A stretch of DNA of 64,000 nucleotides from Pseudoalteromonas sp. XI10 (GTDB lineage Bacteria > Pseudomonadota > Gammaproteobacteria > Enterobacterales > Alteromonadaceae). Each line of letters starts with the position of its first letter. Within the stretch, counting starts at the first letter, position 1. This document shows, in pieces, positions 42,829-52,033 of the stretch. The notes beneath the pieces are model-generated. The model saw only the letters and a program-made list of their open reading frames with translations. It had not been told where the DNA came from and made no database searches. The translations under genes and the position numbers were made by a program. The stretch is from positions 62,001 through 126,000 of the forward strand of contig NZ_LOPY01000062.1 of the NCBI RefSeq assembly GCF_001469895.1, written 5' to 3'.

Positions 42829-45800
42829 CAGTAGATCCTTGTTCGATGATAAATGCGATGACCTGTTTTATTTGCCATTGCAACTCATCATTTAATTGTT
42901 CGGGTAGTTCGCCATCAGATTTAAGCCTAGCTTCACATTGCTGAGCGCACGCTGACAATCGCTTAAAACCGAGATTTCCGGCTGACCCTTTTACATTATG
43001 AACCACACGGACCAACTCATCGGTAGTTTTTAATGTAGAGATTTGTAATAACTGCTCTGCTGCCATAGTCGCAAACTTCGACAACATAGTTAATACTAAC
43101 TTAGTATTGTTTGCAAACTGAGACAGTATAAAAGCTTGATCAAAAAAGACTTCTTTTGTGTTATCGAGTTCACTCATTGCTAAAAACAACTTACTAGCAA
43201 CAATCGGTTTAGTTAAATGCTTATTCATACCCGCCGCGATTGAATGCTCAATATCTTCGCTTTCACTGTGTGCAGTGAGTGCGTAAATCGGCATTTGCTC
43301 TTTGGTGAATGACTGACGAATAATACGCGTTGCCTGACAACCATCCATTTCTGGCATCTGAATATCCATAAAAATGAGATCGGGCCTTAGGCTATTTGCC
43401 AGCTCAATGCCTTTTTCACCACTATGCGCACACACAACGGTGACATCAATTTGCTCTAAAATGCTTTTAATAATGCTTAAATTAAGCGGGTTATCATCCA
43501 CAGCCAGCACTAACATGCCAGATAAATCAGTACTAGAAGGCAATGAAACCAGTTCTTTTTTCACAGGCTCCGCGGCTTTATCTAGCTGTAAGCAAAAGCA
43601 AAATTCACTGCCTTTACCTTTTTCGCTTTCAAGTTTAATTTCGCCTCCCATTAGCGCAACTTCGTACTTAACAATCGCTAAGCCCAAACCAACCCCCTGA
43701 TGAGAGCGCGTTAATGATTCATCACCTTGAGTAAATGCATCAAATAAGCGGCTTTGATCTGCCTTGCTAATACCAATGCCCGTGTCTTTAACAGTAAAGC
43801 AAATGAGTTGCTGCTCAGCTGACTCTTCCACCAGCATTAAGTTTAATGTCACTGTGCCTTGTTCGGTGAATTTGGCAGCGTTGGTCAGTAAATTAGCCAG
43901 TACCTGCTGCAAGCAAATTTGATCACCCACTAAGTTATCGCTAATGCTTTTATCGCATTCGACTTTAAACTCGATATCTTTATTTGCGCATAAAGGGGCT
44001 GTTATTCCCTGACAGTAGTCGATTAAGTCAGGCACACTAAAAGGGGCTTTGTTAAGTTGTACTTGCGAGCTTTCCGCGCGGGCAAAGTCGAGCATACGAT
44101 TTAGTAAAGTAAGCAAGCTATTGGCTGCTGATTTTGCTTGTTCGGCATGATTACGCTGCGGCTGTGTTAAACCTTGCAATGCAATCACGTCAATTAAGCC
44201 TAGTACAGCATTGAGTGGTGTGCGTATTTCATGACTAAGGTTTGCAATGAAGCGACTCTTGGCTAATGTTGCCCGCTCAGCATCATCTTTTGCTTTTACT
44301 AAATCCGTCACATCCTGTACATGAACAACATAGTAATCAGGGGTTTGCTCAGCATTCCAAACTAATGACACACTAATTTGTAGCCAGCGCTGTAGCTCTT
44401 GCTGCTCAAGACTAAAGTGATAAACTTTTTTCTTCTCATGCAACAGCTCTGTCAGGGTATTTTTTAACGTCTGATAAGACGTCTCAGCAAATAAGTCTAT
44501 TAATTTGAGCTCATTGGCGTTTTCAATTGCAAAGATTTTGCGTGCCGCTTTATTTGCTTGCAGCACCTGATCGTCAAGTGATACCAACAGCACCCCATTA
44601 GCGGCATATTCCATGGCACTGCGTAATTTCGCTTCGGAGCTTTGTAATGCATCGAGCGCATTATGCTGCTCGGTAATATCACGACCAATTGCCATGGTGC
44701 CAAGAAATTGCTGATGTTCGTTGTAAAATGGCACAATGCTAAAAAGATAACTTTTATCTTCTGTGGTCAATCTTTTTTGATAAGCTTGGCGGTCTTTGAG
44801 TACTTGCTTTTCAAGCTCGTTTAACTCACCGTTATCATCACTAATATCACATATTTGCTGCCCTACTAGCTTCTCTTGTGGCAAGCCAATATAGCGCTCA
44901 TACGCCTTATTACAGCCTAAAAACGAACCATCAATATTTTTAAAATAAATGAGATCCGGTACGTTATTGAGCATGGTATTTAATAGCGCTAAGTGACGCT
45001 CTTTCGCATCAATACTACGGCGTAATTGTTTTGATTTTACCTGTACTTGCGAATCAAGCGCTTTATTTGCCTCTTGTAACGACTGAACGAGCTCTTCATT
45101 ACGGCTAAACACCTTTTTCACACGGCTGAACCAAGGCTGCCAATCAACAGGAATACGATAATGAACTAATGCTTGTTTGCCTTCATCATGCTGCTCAAGA
45201 TAATTCATCAAGTGCGTCATTGGTTTTACAAAAATGCGCTGACTCAACCAAAAAACAGCGCTGAACATCATCACTAAAAACACACTCAAAAATGCGAATT
45301 CTAAAAAAATGTCGTAGCCTACTGGTTCACTCAGGGCTTGCTTTGATTCATAGAAACGAGTGTAAATAGGTAAGTTGGTAGCTTCTTGTACTAAATGACT
45401 GTGATTACTCTTGCGCATATCTACCGCGATATTTGGCCAATGCTCGTTGGCACTTATGGCAGTATTAAGCGTTGCCTTTGAGCTGGCAATAACTTGGTTA
45501 TCTTGGTTGATAAAAATATACTCACCATAGTTAGGCGCTATTTTTTTTAACCAGTTAGAAATTGCTTTAAGATCATAAATCAACACAATGTAATCGCGAC
45601 TATTGGCAGCTCGTTGCTTGCCAATAGCAAAGTAAGCATGACCATTAATAGTCAACACAGAACTAGAAGCAAGCTTGTTGCTATTGATTGATAAAGGTCG
45701 AAATTTATTATCTAACACACTGGTCAGAAATTCACTTTTTGCTGTGTTACGGCGCTTAATATAAACAAAGCCTTGCTCATTAACATAAGCAACCGCTTCT

Positions 45801-46225
45801 AAAGATTGAATAAGCGACAGCGTGGTATTAAACGAGGGGCCGAGGGCAATAACTCGTCGCCATTGATTAATTGCATAAGCGGTTGAGGCAAACTTTCCTT
45901 GCCCGACTATCTCCCCCACTCCATCGCCCACACTTTGGTAGTAATAGTGATCGTATTGATTCACATTGCGTGCCCAACTAGGATCAAAATCATAAGAAAG
46001 TGGCTGCTCATATAGCTTGAACATGGTGTCTATAAGGCCATCTGCGGCACGCATAGCATGGCTAAGCTGAGCTGAAATATTATTAAAACCGTTTTGCCTG
46101 CTTTCTATCGCCCGTTCAAGTTTTAAATTATATAGATGTAAACACAAAAAAAACGCCACCAGCAGTGGCACAATAAGTGCCACTGCTAAAGAGCGATAGT
46201 AATGCTTTAACGGTAAAAAATTCAC
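42797..46225 (-). CDS. Hybrid sensor histidine kinase with PAS, REC and HPt domains
   Basis: This 1142-residue inner-membrane kinase has two membrane segments (about residues 13-31 and 305-325) flanking a roughly 270-residue periplasmic sensor. A coiled coil, two PAS domains (about 410-650), HisKA (NLSHEIRTPLNAVLG, His near 662) and HATPase (NLLTNAAKF, DTGIGI, GVGLGLAIV) follow. Then come a receiver (MDIQMPEMDG, near 953) and HPt (VRVVHNVKGSAGNLG, His near 1075). This is a full His-Asp-His relay ready to pass phosphate to another Asp. The start is GTG at 46225, without a strong ribosome site. The downstream REC-GGDEF gene is the likely target. Confidence 0.93.
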   Translation of the reverse strand: MNFLPLKHYYRSLAVALIVPLLVAFFLCLHLYNLKLERAIESRQNGFNNISAQLSHAMRAADGLIDTMFKLYEQPLSYDFDPSWARNVNQYDHYYYQSVGDGVGEIVGQGKFASTAYAINQWRRVIALGPSFNTTLSLIQSLEAVAYVNEQGFVYIKRRNTAKSEFLTSVLDNKFRPLSINSNKLASSSVLTINGHAYFAIGKQRAANSRDYIVLIYDLKAISNWLKKIAPNYGEYIFINQDNQVIASSKATLNTAISANEHWPNIAVDMRKSNHSHLVQEATNLPIYTRFYESKQALSEPVGYDIFLEFAFLSVFLVMMFSAVFWLSQRIFVKPMTHLMNYLEQHDEGKQALVHYRIPVDWQPWFSRVKKVFSRNEELVQSLQEANKALDSQVQVKSKQLRRSIDAKERHLALLNTMLNNVPDLIYFKNIDGSFLGCNKAYERYIGLPQEKLVGQQICDISDDNGELNELEKQVLKDRQAYQKRLTTEDKSYLFSIVPFYNEHQQFLGTMAIGRDITEQHNALDALQSSEAKLRSAMEYAANGVLLVSLDDQVLQANKAARKIFAIENANELKLIDLFAETSYQTLKNTLTELLHEKKKVYHFSLEQQELQRWLQISVSLVWNAEQTPDYYVVHVQDVTDLVKAKDDAERATLAKSRFIANLSHEIRTPLNAVLGLIDVIALQGLTQPQRNHAEQAKSAANSLLTLLNRMLDFARAESSQVQLNKAPFSVPDLIDYCQGITAPLCANKDIEFKVECDKSISDNLVGDQICLQQVLANLLTNAAKFTEQGTVTLNLMLVEESAEQQLICFTVKDTGIGISKADQSRLFDAFTQGDESLTRSHQGVGLGLAIVKYEVALMGGEIKLESEKGKGSEFCFCLQLDKAAEPVKKELVSLPSSTDLSGMLVLAVDDNPLNLSIIKSILEQIDVTVVCAHSGEKGIELANSLRPDLIFMDIQMPEMDGCQATRIIRQSFTKEQMPIYALTAHSESEDIEHSIAAGMNKHLTKPIVASKLFLAMSELDNTKEVFFDQAFILSQFANNTKLVLTMLSKFATMAAEQLLQISTLKTTDELVRVVHNVKGSAGNLGFKRLSACAQQCEARLKSDGELPEQLNDELQWQIKQVIAFIIEQGSTDVEKSQGTDC

Positions 46226-46287
46226 TGATTTATAAGTACCTTACCTCGATAACAGCTAGGTTAACGAGGCATAGCAGTACTGGCAAG

Positions 46288-47685
46288 TTATAAATTTTCT
46301 TCAGCAAAGCTGGCTAAGCGGCTACGTACCACACCGTTTAAGTTAACGGTGGCACTGCCCTGAAAATCTTTAAAACGTTCAACAATATAGGTTAAACCTG
46401 AGGTGACTGGCGTGAGGTAGTTACTATCAATTTGCGCCAAGTTACCTGAGCAAATGAGTTTAGTGCCTTCACCGCAACGAGTAATAATGGTTTTCAGCTG
46501 TGAAGCGGTTAAGTTTTGACTTTCATCCAAAATAACAACCGCGTTTTGAATACTACGGCCACGCATAAAGTTTACCGATTTAAACTGTACATTGGCTTTT
46601 TCCATAATGTAATTACGGCTCGAAATCGGATTCTCATCTCCTTTATGCAGCACTTCTAAAGTATCGGTTATAGCAGCTAACCACGGCGCCATTTTCTCTT
46701 CTTCAGTACCAGGTAAAAAGCCTATCGACTCTGCAATCTCTGGGGTATTACGAGTGACAATCACTTTATCGTAAATGCCTTTTTCAATAATCATTTCAAG
46801 GGCACTAGCAAGAGCAAGTAAGGTTTTACCACAGCCAGCGGGACCAGTTAAAATTACCAATTCAATACTTGGGTCAAGTAGCGCATCAAGTGCCATCCCT
46901 TGATAAACATTTTTTGGTTTTACACCCCAAGCGGTATGGCTCATCAAGCGCTCAACACTAATATCCTTTAAAGTAATTTGTTTATCATCGTAACTTGTTA
47001 CCCGAGCCGCAAAGTGGTCGCTTTCATCTAAAATATATTCATTACAGAACACATCGCTAATCGTGCTTTTTGCCACATGATGATAGGTATCTCGGCCTTG
47101 CTGCTCTGTTTCGCATTCGCCAACCTGTTGCCAAAAATCACCTTCAATTTTTTTATAGCCGCTAGTAAGCAAAGCAATGTCGTCAATTAATTGGTCTGTT
47201 CTGTAGTCTTCAACAAATTTAAGGCCTGCACCTTTCGCTTTGAGGCGCATATTTATGTCTTTAGTGACAAGCACCACCTTGCTATCGCTGTGTTGCTTCT
47301 GTAAATGAACAGCACAATTGATGATGCGGTGGTCGTTTTCGTTGCCCGGCAACCCCGAAATACTGTCTGCAAATAAATGGTCATTAACGATAATTAAGCG
47401 GCCACGAGATTCTGATTTAGCCTTTTTGTTACTAGGAAGCGCGACCCCCTGCAACATTTGCTCTGGCGAAGCGTCCTTTAACACTTCATCTAAACCACGA
47501 ATAGCAACACGGGCGTCACGGCTAACGTCATGTTTCCTATCTTTAATGTGGTCAAGCTCTTCTAATACTGTCATGGGGATAACAACATCATGTTCTTGGA
47601 AAGATAAATAAGCGAGGGGTTCGTGGAGTAATACATTGGTATCGAGCACATACATTTTACTATCAAGGTTCGAAGCTTTTTCCAT
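46288..47685 (-). CDS. PhoH-like protein with N-terminal PIN domain (PhoH2 type)
   Basis: This 465-residue protein joins a PIN-type RNase domain (residues 11-150, opening MYVLDTNVLLHEPLAYLSF, then LEELDHIK) to a PhoH ATPase domain. The PhoH domain has the P-loop GPAGCGKTLLALASALEMI near residue 281. VILDESQNLTASQLKTIITR is the Walker B region. PhoH2 proteins studied in mycobacteria couple RNA unwinding to cleavage; the activity here is inferred from that. AAGGAAAG precedes the ATG. It is divergent from rapA and followed by the hybrid kinase gene. Confidence 0.93.
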   Translation of the reverse strand: MEKASNLDSKMYVLDTNVLLHEPLAYLSFQEHDVVIPMTVLEELDHIKDRKHDVSRDARVAIRGLDEVLKDASPEQMLQGVALPSNKKAKSESRGRLIIVNDHLFADSISGLPGNENDHRIINCAVHLQKQHSDSKVVLVTKDINMRLKAKGAGLKFVEDYRTDQLIDDIALLTSGYKKIEGDFWQQVGECETEQQGRDTYHHVAKSTISDVFCNEYILDESDHFAARVTSYDDKQITLKDISVERLMSHTAWGVKPKNVYQGMALDALLDPSIELVILTGPAGCGKTLLALASALEMIIEKGIYDKVIVTRNTPEIAESIGFLPGTEEEKMAPWLAAITDTLEVLHKGDENPISSRNYIMEKANVQFKSVNFMRGRSIQNAVVILDESQNLTASQLKTIITRCGEGTKLICSGNLAQIDSNYLTPVTSGLTYIVERFKDFQGSATVNLNGVVRSRLASFAEENL

Positions 47686-47984
47686 AGCACTTTCCTTACG
47701 TTTTATGATTTTTATGCTATACCCAATAAACTAAACAAGCGGCGGATGAAGCTATGGTTTATTCGTCAGGTATATACTCAGTTTAGTCTATTTACGACAA
47801 AAGTCCTTTTTATGACAAACAAATATACAATTATTTAACCGGTTAAAATATATACAATTTTTACCGTTAATAATGGCTTAAAAAGGTTGACTAAATTTAA
47901 TTGTGTGCGGCGAGTTTACTGCCTTGAAGTAGCATGGCGTTACAGGTAACATAGCCGCCTTTTTTCTTCATAGACGAGACATAC
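47686..47984. promoter_or_regulatory. Intergenic region between divergent PhoH-like and rapA genes
   Basis: This AT-rich stretch of about 298 bases is the longest gap in the window and must hold promoters for both genes. A perfect 14-bp palindrome, TTTAACCGGTTAAA, lies at 47834-47847, flanked by AT-rich -10-like sequence. It may be an operator. No small gene or RNA was recognised. Confidence 0.45.
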
Positions 47985-50879
47985 ATGAATTTTTCCTTAG
48001 GTCAGCGTTGGATCAGTGATACTGAGTCAGATTTAGGATTAGGCACCGTTGTTGCCCTTGAAGGCCGTCAGGTCAGCATTTTATTTCCAGCCAGTGGAGA
48101 AAACAGAGTTTATTCTTTAACAGAAGCACCTGTTACTCGTGTCGCATTTAATCCAGGTGATATTATTCGCAGCGTTGAAGAGTGGGAATTAGAAGTCGAG
48201 TCTGTTGAAGAGCAAGGCGAGTTACTATGCTATCACGGCATTCGCGTTGATAATGGTGAAAAAGCGCAGTTAAAAGAAACCTTTTTAGATCACTTTATCA
48301 AATTCAATAAACCACAAGACCGTTTATTTGCAGGTCAAGTGGACCGTTTTGACCGCTATACGCTTCGCTACCAAACTTGGCAGCACCAGTTTGAGCGCCA
48401 ACAATCACCTTTAAAAGGTTTAATTGGTCAGCGTGCAAACCTTATTCCGCATCAGCTTTATATCGCACAAGAAGTGGGTAAACGTTTTGCGCCACGCGTA
48501 TTACTTTCTGATGAAGTGGGTTTAGGTAAAACCATTGAAGCTGGTATGATTTTACATCAACAAATCATCAGTGGCCGTGCTAGCCGCGTATTGATTGTTG
48601 TGCCTGAAAACTTACAGCATCAGTGGTTAGTAGAAATGCTACGCCGCTTTAACTTACGTTTTTCAATCTTTGATGAAGAACGTTGTGATGAAGCATTCGC
48701 AGACTCTCCAAACGTATTCGAAACAGAACAGTTAGTACTTACTAGCCTTGAGTTCTTAAGCAAGAAAAAACGCTGGTTTGAGCAAGCAACCCTAGCTGAT
48801 TGGGATTTATTGGTTGTTGATGAAGCGCACCATTTAAGTATCAATAATGGTAAGCCAAGCACTGAATACCAACGCATGGCAGAGTTAAGCCAAGACATTC
48901 CGGGCCTTATCTTATTAACTGCAACGCCAGATCAACTTGGTCACCGCAGTCACTTTGCCCGCTTGCAATTACTCGACCCAGATCGTTTCTACGACTACGA
49001 TGCGTTTGTTGAAGAAGAAAGTAACTACAAAGATGTGGCTGAAGCTGCTAACCAATTACTAGGTGAAAAAGGCCTTGATGATGCATCTCGTGCAACATTA
49101 AAAGAGCTATTGAAAGAAACCGACATCACTGACATTTTAGCGAAAGCGGAGCAAGGTGATGAAGCGGCGCGCAACGAAATTTTATCAATGCTGCTGGACC
49201 GCCATGGTACGGGTCGTATTTTATTTAGAAATAGCCGCAGCGGTATTGATGGTTACCCAAGCCGTAAGCTTCATGCATACCCTATGGCAATGCCTAAACA
49301 ATATAAAACGGCGATGTCGGTACTGGGTAACATGGGCGGCATTCAAAATGCTGAATTAACGGCACTTCGCGCTCTATTCCCTGAAAAAATCTTCCAAGAG
49401 TTTGAAGGTGAAAATGCTAGCTGGGGCGCATTTGACCCACGTGTTGATTGGTTAATCGAAACCTTAAAAACCCTTAAACACGAAAAAGTACTGCTTATCT
49501 GTGCTAAAGCCGAAACCGCACTTAGCCTAGAACAGATTTTACGTGAGCGTGAAGCAATTAAAGCCTCTGTTTTCCACGAAGGCATGTCGATTGTTGAACG
49601 TGACCGTGCAGCGGCTTACTTTGCCGATGAATACGACAGCGCGCAAATTCTACTTTGTTCTGAAATTGGTTCTGAAGGTCGTAACTTCCAATTCTCGCAT
49701 CACCTAGTATTGTTTGATTTACCACTTAATCCTGACTTACTTGAGCAACGCATTGGTCGTCTTGACCGTATTGGTCAAACTCAAGACGTAAACATTCACG
49801 TGCCGTATTTTGAAAACACCGCACAAGAGGTGTTACTTCGTTGGTACAACGAAGGCTTAGATGCGTTTGAAACAACCTCGACAACAGGGCAAATGCTGTA
49901 TAAAGAGTATGGCGAAGAATTGCTTGAGTTTATTGGTGCACACAATTGCGACGAAGAAGAGCTAGACCCTCTACTAGAACAAGTGGCAGGTCAAAATGCC
50001 AAGCTTCGTAAGCAAATGGAAAGTGGTCGTGACCGCTTACTAGAGCTACACTCAAGTGGCCAAGGCCGAGCAGAAAGCCTTGTAGCTGATATCGAAGAGT
50101 TAGACGATCAATTCACGCTGCCAAGCTATATGATCAATGTGTTTGACACCTTTGGGGTAAGCCAAGAAGACAAAGGTGAAAATACCATTATCTTAAAACC
50201 AACTGAGCACATGCTAAATCCATCTTTCCCATGCTTAAAAGATGATGGCATCACAGTAACGTTTGATCGCAGCACCTCGCTTTCGCAAGAAGACGCGCAT
50301 TTCATCAGTTGGGATCACCCAATGGTGCAAGGCAGCTTAGACATGATTTGTGATGATGACTTTGGTACTGCCTCTGTGGCGTTACTGAAAAACAAAAAGC
50401 TACCTGCTGGTACCTTCTTTGTTGAGCTTATTTTCATTGCTGAAGCGATGGCGCCTAAAGCACTTCAGGTTGGCCGCTTCTTGCCACCAACGCCTATTCG
50501 TATCTTATTAGATAAGGGTAGTAATAACTTGGCTGATAATGTTGCTTTTGATGCTTTCAATCAGCAGTTGTCTGCGGTTGGTCGCCAAACGGCAAGTAAA
50601 TTAGCCAGCGCGCTACAAAGTGCCATTCACCCAATGATCACCAGCGCACAAGGCATGGCACAAAGCAAGCTAGAAGCACTGCGTGCTGAATCACTAGAGA
50701 AAATGCAAACTGCCCTTGGTGAAGAGCAAGCTCGTTTAACGGCACTTAAGCAGATCAACCCAAATATTCGTGATGAAGAGCTTAGCTTCTTTGATAAACA
50801 GCGTAGCGAACTCACGACTTACATCGAAAAAGCCCAAGTTAAACTGGATGCAATTCGTTTAATTGTCGTTTCACACTAA
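47985..50879 (+). CDS. rapA: RNA polymerase-associated ATPase RapA
   Basis: RapA (HepA) is a Swi2/Snf2-type ATPase that recycles RNA polymerase. The 964-residue length matches E. coli (968). N-terminal Tudor-like domains open MNFSLGQRWISDTESDLGLG. Walker A lies in LLSDEVGLGKTIEAGMILHQ near residue 177, DEAH near residue 279, and LLTATPDQLGHRSHFARLQ next. Helicase motif VI is EQRIGRLDRIGQ near residue 585. The C-terminal domain is long and helical. It ends at a strong terminator. Confidence 0.96.
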   Translation: MNFSLGQRWISDTESDLGLGTVVALEGRQVSILFPASGENRVYSLTEAPVTRVAFNPGDIIRSVEEWELEVESVEEQGELLCYHGIRVDNGEKAQLKETFLDHFIKFNKPQDRLFAGQVDRFDRYTLRYQTWQHQFERQQSPLKGLIGQRANLIPHQLYIAQEVGKRFAPRVLLSDEVGLGKTIEAGMILHQQIISGRASRVLIVVPENLQHQWLVEMLRRFNLRFSIFDEERCDEAFADSPNVFETEQLVLTSLEFLSKKKRWFEQATLADWDLLVVDEAHHLSINNGKPSTEYQRMAELSQDIPGLILLTATPDQLGHRSHFARLQLLDPDRFYDYDAFVEEESNYKDVAEAANQLLGEKGLDDASRATLKELLKETDITDILAKAEQGDEAARNEILSMLLDRHGTGRILFRNSRSGIDGYPSRKLHAYPMAMPKQYKTAMSVLGNMGGIQNAELTALRALFPEKIFQEFEGENASWGAFDPRVDWLIETLKTLKHEKVLLICAKAETALSLEQILREREAIKASVFHEGMSIVERDRAAAYFADEYDSAQILLCSEIGSEGRNFQFSHHLVLFDLPLNPDLLEQRIGRLDRIGQTQDVNIHVPYFENTAQEVLLRWYNEGLDAFETTSTTGQMLYKEYGEELLEFIGAHNCDEEELDPLLEQVAGQNAKLRKQMESGRDRLLELHSSGQGRAESLVADIEELDDQFTLPSYMINVFDTFGVSQEDKGENTIILKPTEHMLNPSFPCLKDDGITVTFDRSTSLSQEDAHFISWDHPMVQGSLDMICDDDFGTASVALLKNKKLPAGTFFVELIFIAEAMAPKALQVGRFLPPTPIRILLDKGSNNLADNVAFDAFNQQLSAVGRQTASKLASALQSAIHPMITSAQGMAQSKLEALRAESLEKMQTALGEEQARLTALKQINPNIRDEELSFFDKQRSELTTYIEKAQVKLDAIRLIVVSH

Positions 50880-50908
50880 CGTTGAAGCGCTAAACTCAAA
50901 ACCACAAA

Positions 50909-50936
50909 CGCGATGTGCTTTCACATCGCGTTTTTT
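50909..50936 (+). terminator. Rho-independent terminator after rapA
   Basis: CGCGATGTG (50909-50917) and CACATCGCG (50922-50930) form a perfect 9-bp stem with a CTTT loop, followed by six T's. The T run touches the stop codon of the convergent small gene. Confidence 0.93.
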
Positions 50937-51165
50937 ATGCAAAAAACACCACTAGGGTAATAATTACAGCCACTGCCGCTAGCTTGCAAAATAACTTAGC
51001 TAAGCTTTTGTTTCTCTGTATTAAATCGTCTTTGTAAGCTTGTTTCAAATATACTGCTTGTAGGTCTGAAAAGCCTTTACAATGCGGACACTCTGGCTCA
51101 AGGTCATTAACTTCTAAGCCACAACGTGTACAAGGTTTACTGCGAATTAAACCAAGGCGAAACAT
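50935..51165 (-). CDS. Small zinc-ribbon membrane protein
   Basis: This is a 76-residue protein with two CxxC pairs (CTRC near residue 12 and CPHC near residue 26) that form a zinc-ribbon. One C-terminal membrane helix (AAVAVIITLVVFF) follows. It is probably tail-anchored with the ribbon in the cytosol. I do not recognise a named family. It is convergent with rapA and sits behind its terminator. The paired cysteines and hydrophobic tail argue for a real gene. Confidence 0.7.
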   Translation of the reverse strand: MFRLGLIRSKPCTRCGLEVNDLEPECPHCKGFSDLQAVYLKQAYKDDLIQRNKSLAKLFCKLAAVAVIITLVVFFA

Positions 51166-51298
51166 TCACTTGTCCTTTTATTTAAACTCCATAGCTGAAT
51201 TTACTGTATCTTAGCTGCTACTCGAAAACCAGCTCTGGCATTGTGTATGCGCTCATACTCCTTTAAAATAGCGCCCTTGCATATCATCGAGGCTGGCT

Positions 51299-51952
51299 GT
51301 GTTACTCAATTATAATCCCCCAATGACACCTTATTTAAGTATTGTTTATCAAGACGATGACTTGCTTATTGTGAATAAACCAAGTGGTTTACTTACTGTG
51401 CCGGGAAAAGATCCAAAACACGCTGACTGCCTTATTGCTCGCATTAATCGCGTTTTTCCAACAGCAAAAATTGTTCATCGCCTTGATATGGCTACCTCTG
51501 GCATTATTTGTTTAGCTATGCACAAAGAAGCGCATCGTAATTTAAGCATTCAGTTTCAAGATAGAAAAACTGCAAAACGCTACATTGCTCGCATATTTGG
51601 TAAGCTTGAGCAAGAAACAGGATCGGTAGATTTACCACTTATTTGTGATTGGCCGAACCGACCAAAGCAAATGGTTGATCACGATAATGGCAAACCGTCA
51701 TTAACCCACTTTAAAGTGCTTGAATATGAACAGAATGCAACTCGTGTTGAGCTGACCCCAATTACTGGACGTTCTCACCAACTACGTGTACATATGCTGT
51801 CATTGGGTCACCCTATTTTAGGCGATAAGCTGTATGCTCACCCCGAGGCATTCGCCATGGCTCCTCGCTTACAGCTGCATGCCGAAATGCTAACCTTAGC
51901 TCACCCAGCCAGCGGTGAAACATTGATTTTTGAAGCCGCTCCTGAGTTTTAA
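51299..51952 (+). CDS. rluA: Dual-specificity pseudouridine synthase RluA
   Basis: RluA makes pseudouridine at 23S rRNA U746 and at U32 of several tRNAs. The 217-residue product matches E. coli RluA (219). The catalytic Asp is in VHRLDMATSG near residue 63. DLPLICDWPNRPKQ and LTPITGRSHQLRVHML are RluA-specific stretches. The GTG at 51299 is the start, because the next residues (LNYNPP) align with the conserved ENYNPP of E. coli RluA. GAGG lies 6 bases before it. An ATG 8 codons later would lose that segment. Confidence 0.95.
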   Translation: MLLNYNPPMTPYLSIVYQDDDLLIVNKPSGLLTVPGKDPKHADCLIARINRVFPTAKIVHRLDMATSGIICLAMHKEAHRNLSIQFQDRKTAKRYIARIFGKLEQETGSVDLPLICDWPNRPKQMVDHDNGKPSLTHFKVLEYEQNATRVELTPITGRSHQLRVHMLSLGHPILGDKLYAHPEAFAMAPRLQLHAEMLTLAHPASGETLIFEAAPEF

Positions 51953-51980
51953 GACAATTCTCTAAATATTTAATAAAGAC

Positions 51981-52033
51981 TGCCGATAGTTAATCAATAA
52001 CTGATTTAATTAAAGACTCAGGTAATATCGGCA
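51981..52033. repeat. Inverted repeat ending at the DUF3530 start codon
   Basis: TGCCGATA (51981-51988) and TATCGGCA (52026-52033) are perfect 8-bp arms 37 bases apart. The right arm lies between the AGG ribosome site (52020-52022) and includes the A of the ATG. A smaller AGTTA/TAACT hairpin sits in the loop. A folded transcript could cover the start site. Confidence 0.5.

Noticed and set aside
46246..46271. Inverted repeat CCTCGATAAC/GTTAACGAGG between the kinase and PhoH-like genes
   Set aside because: One mismatch and no T tract on either strand; too weak to call a terminator or operator.
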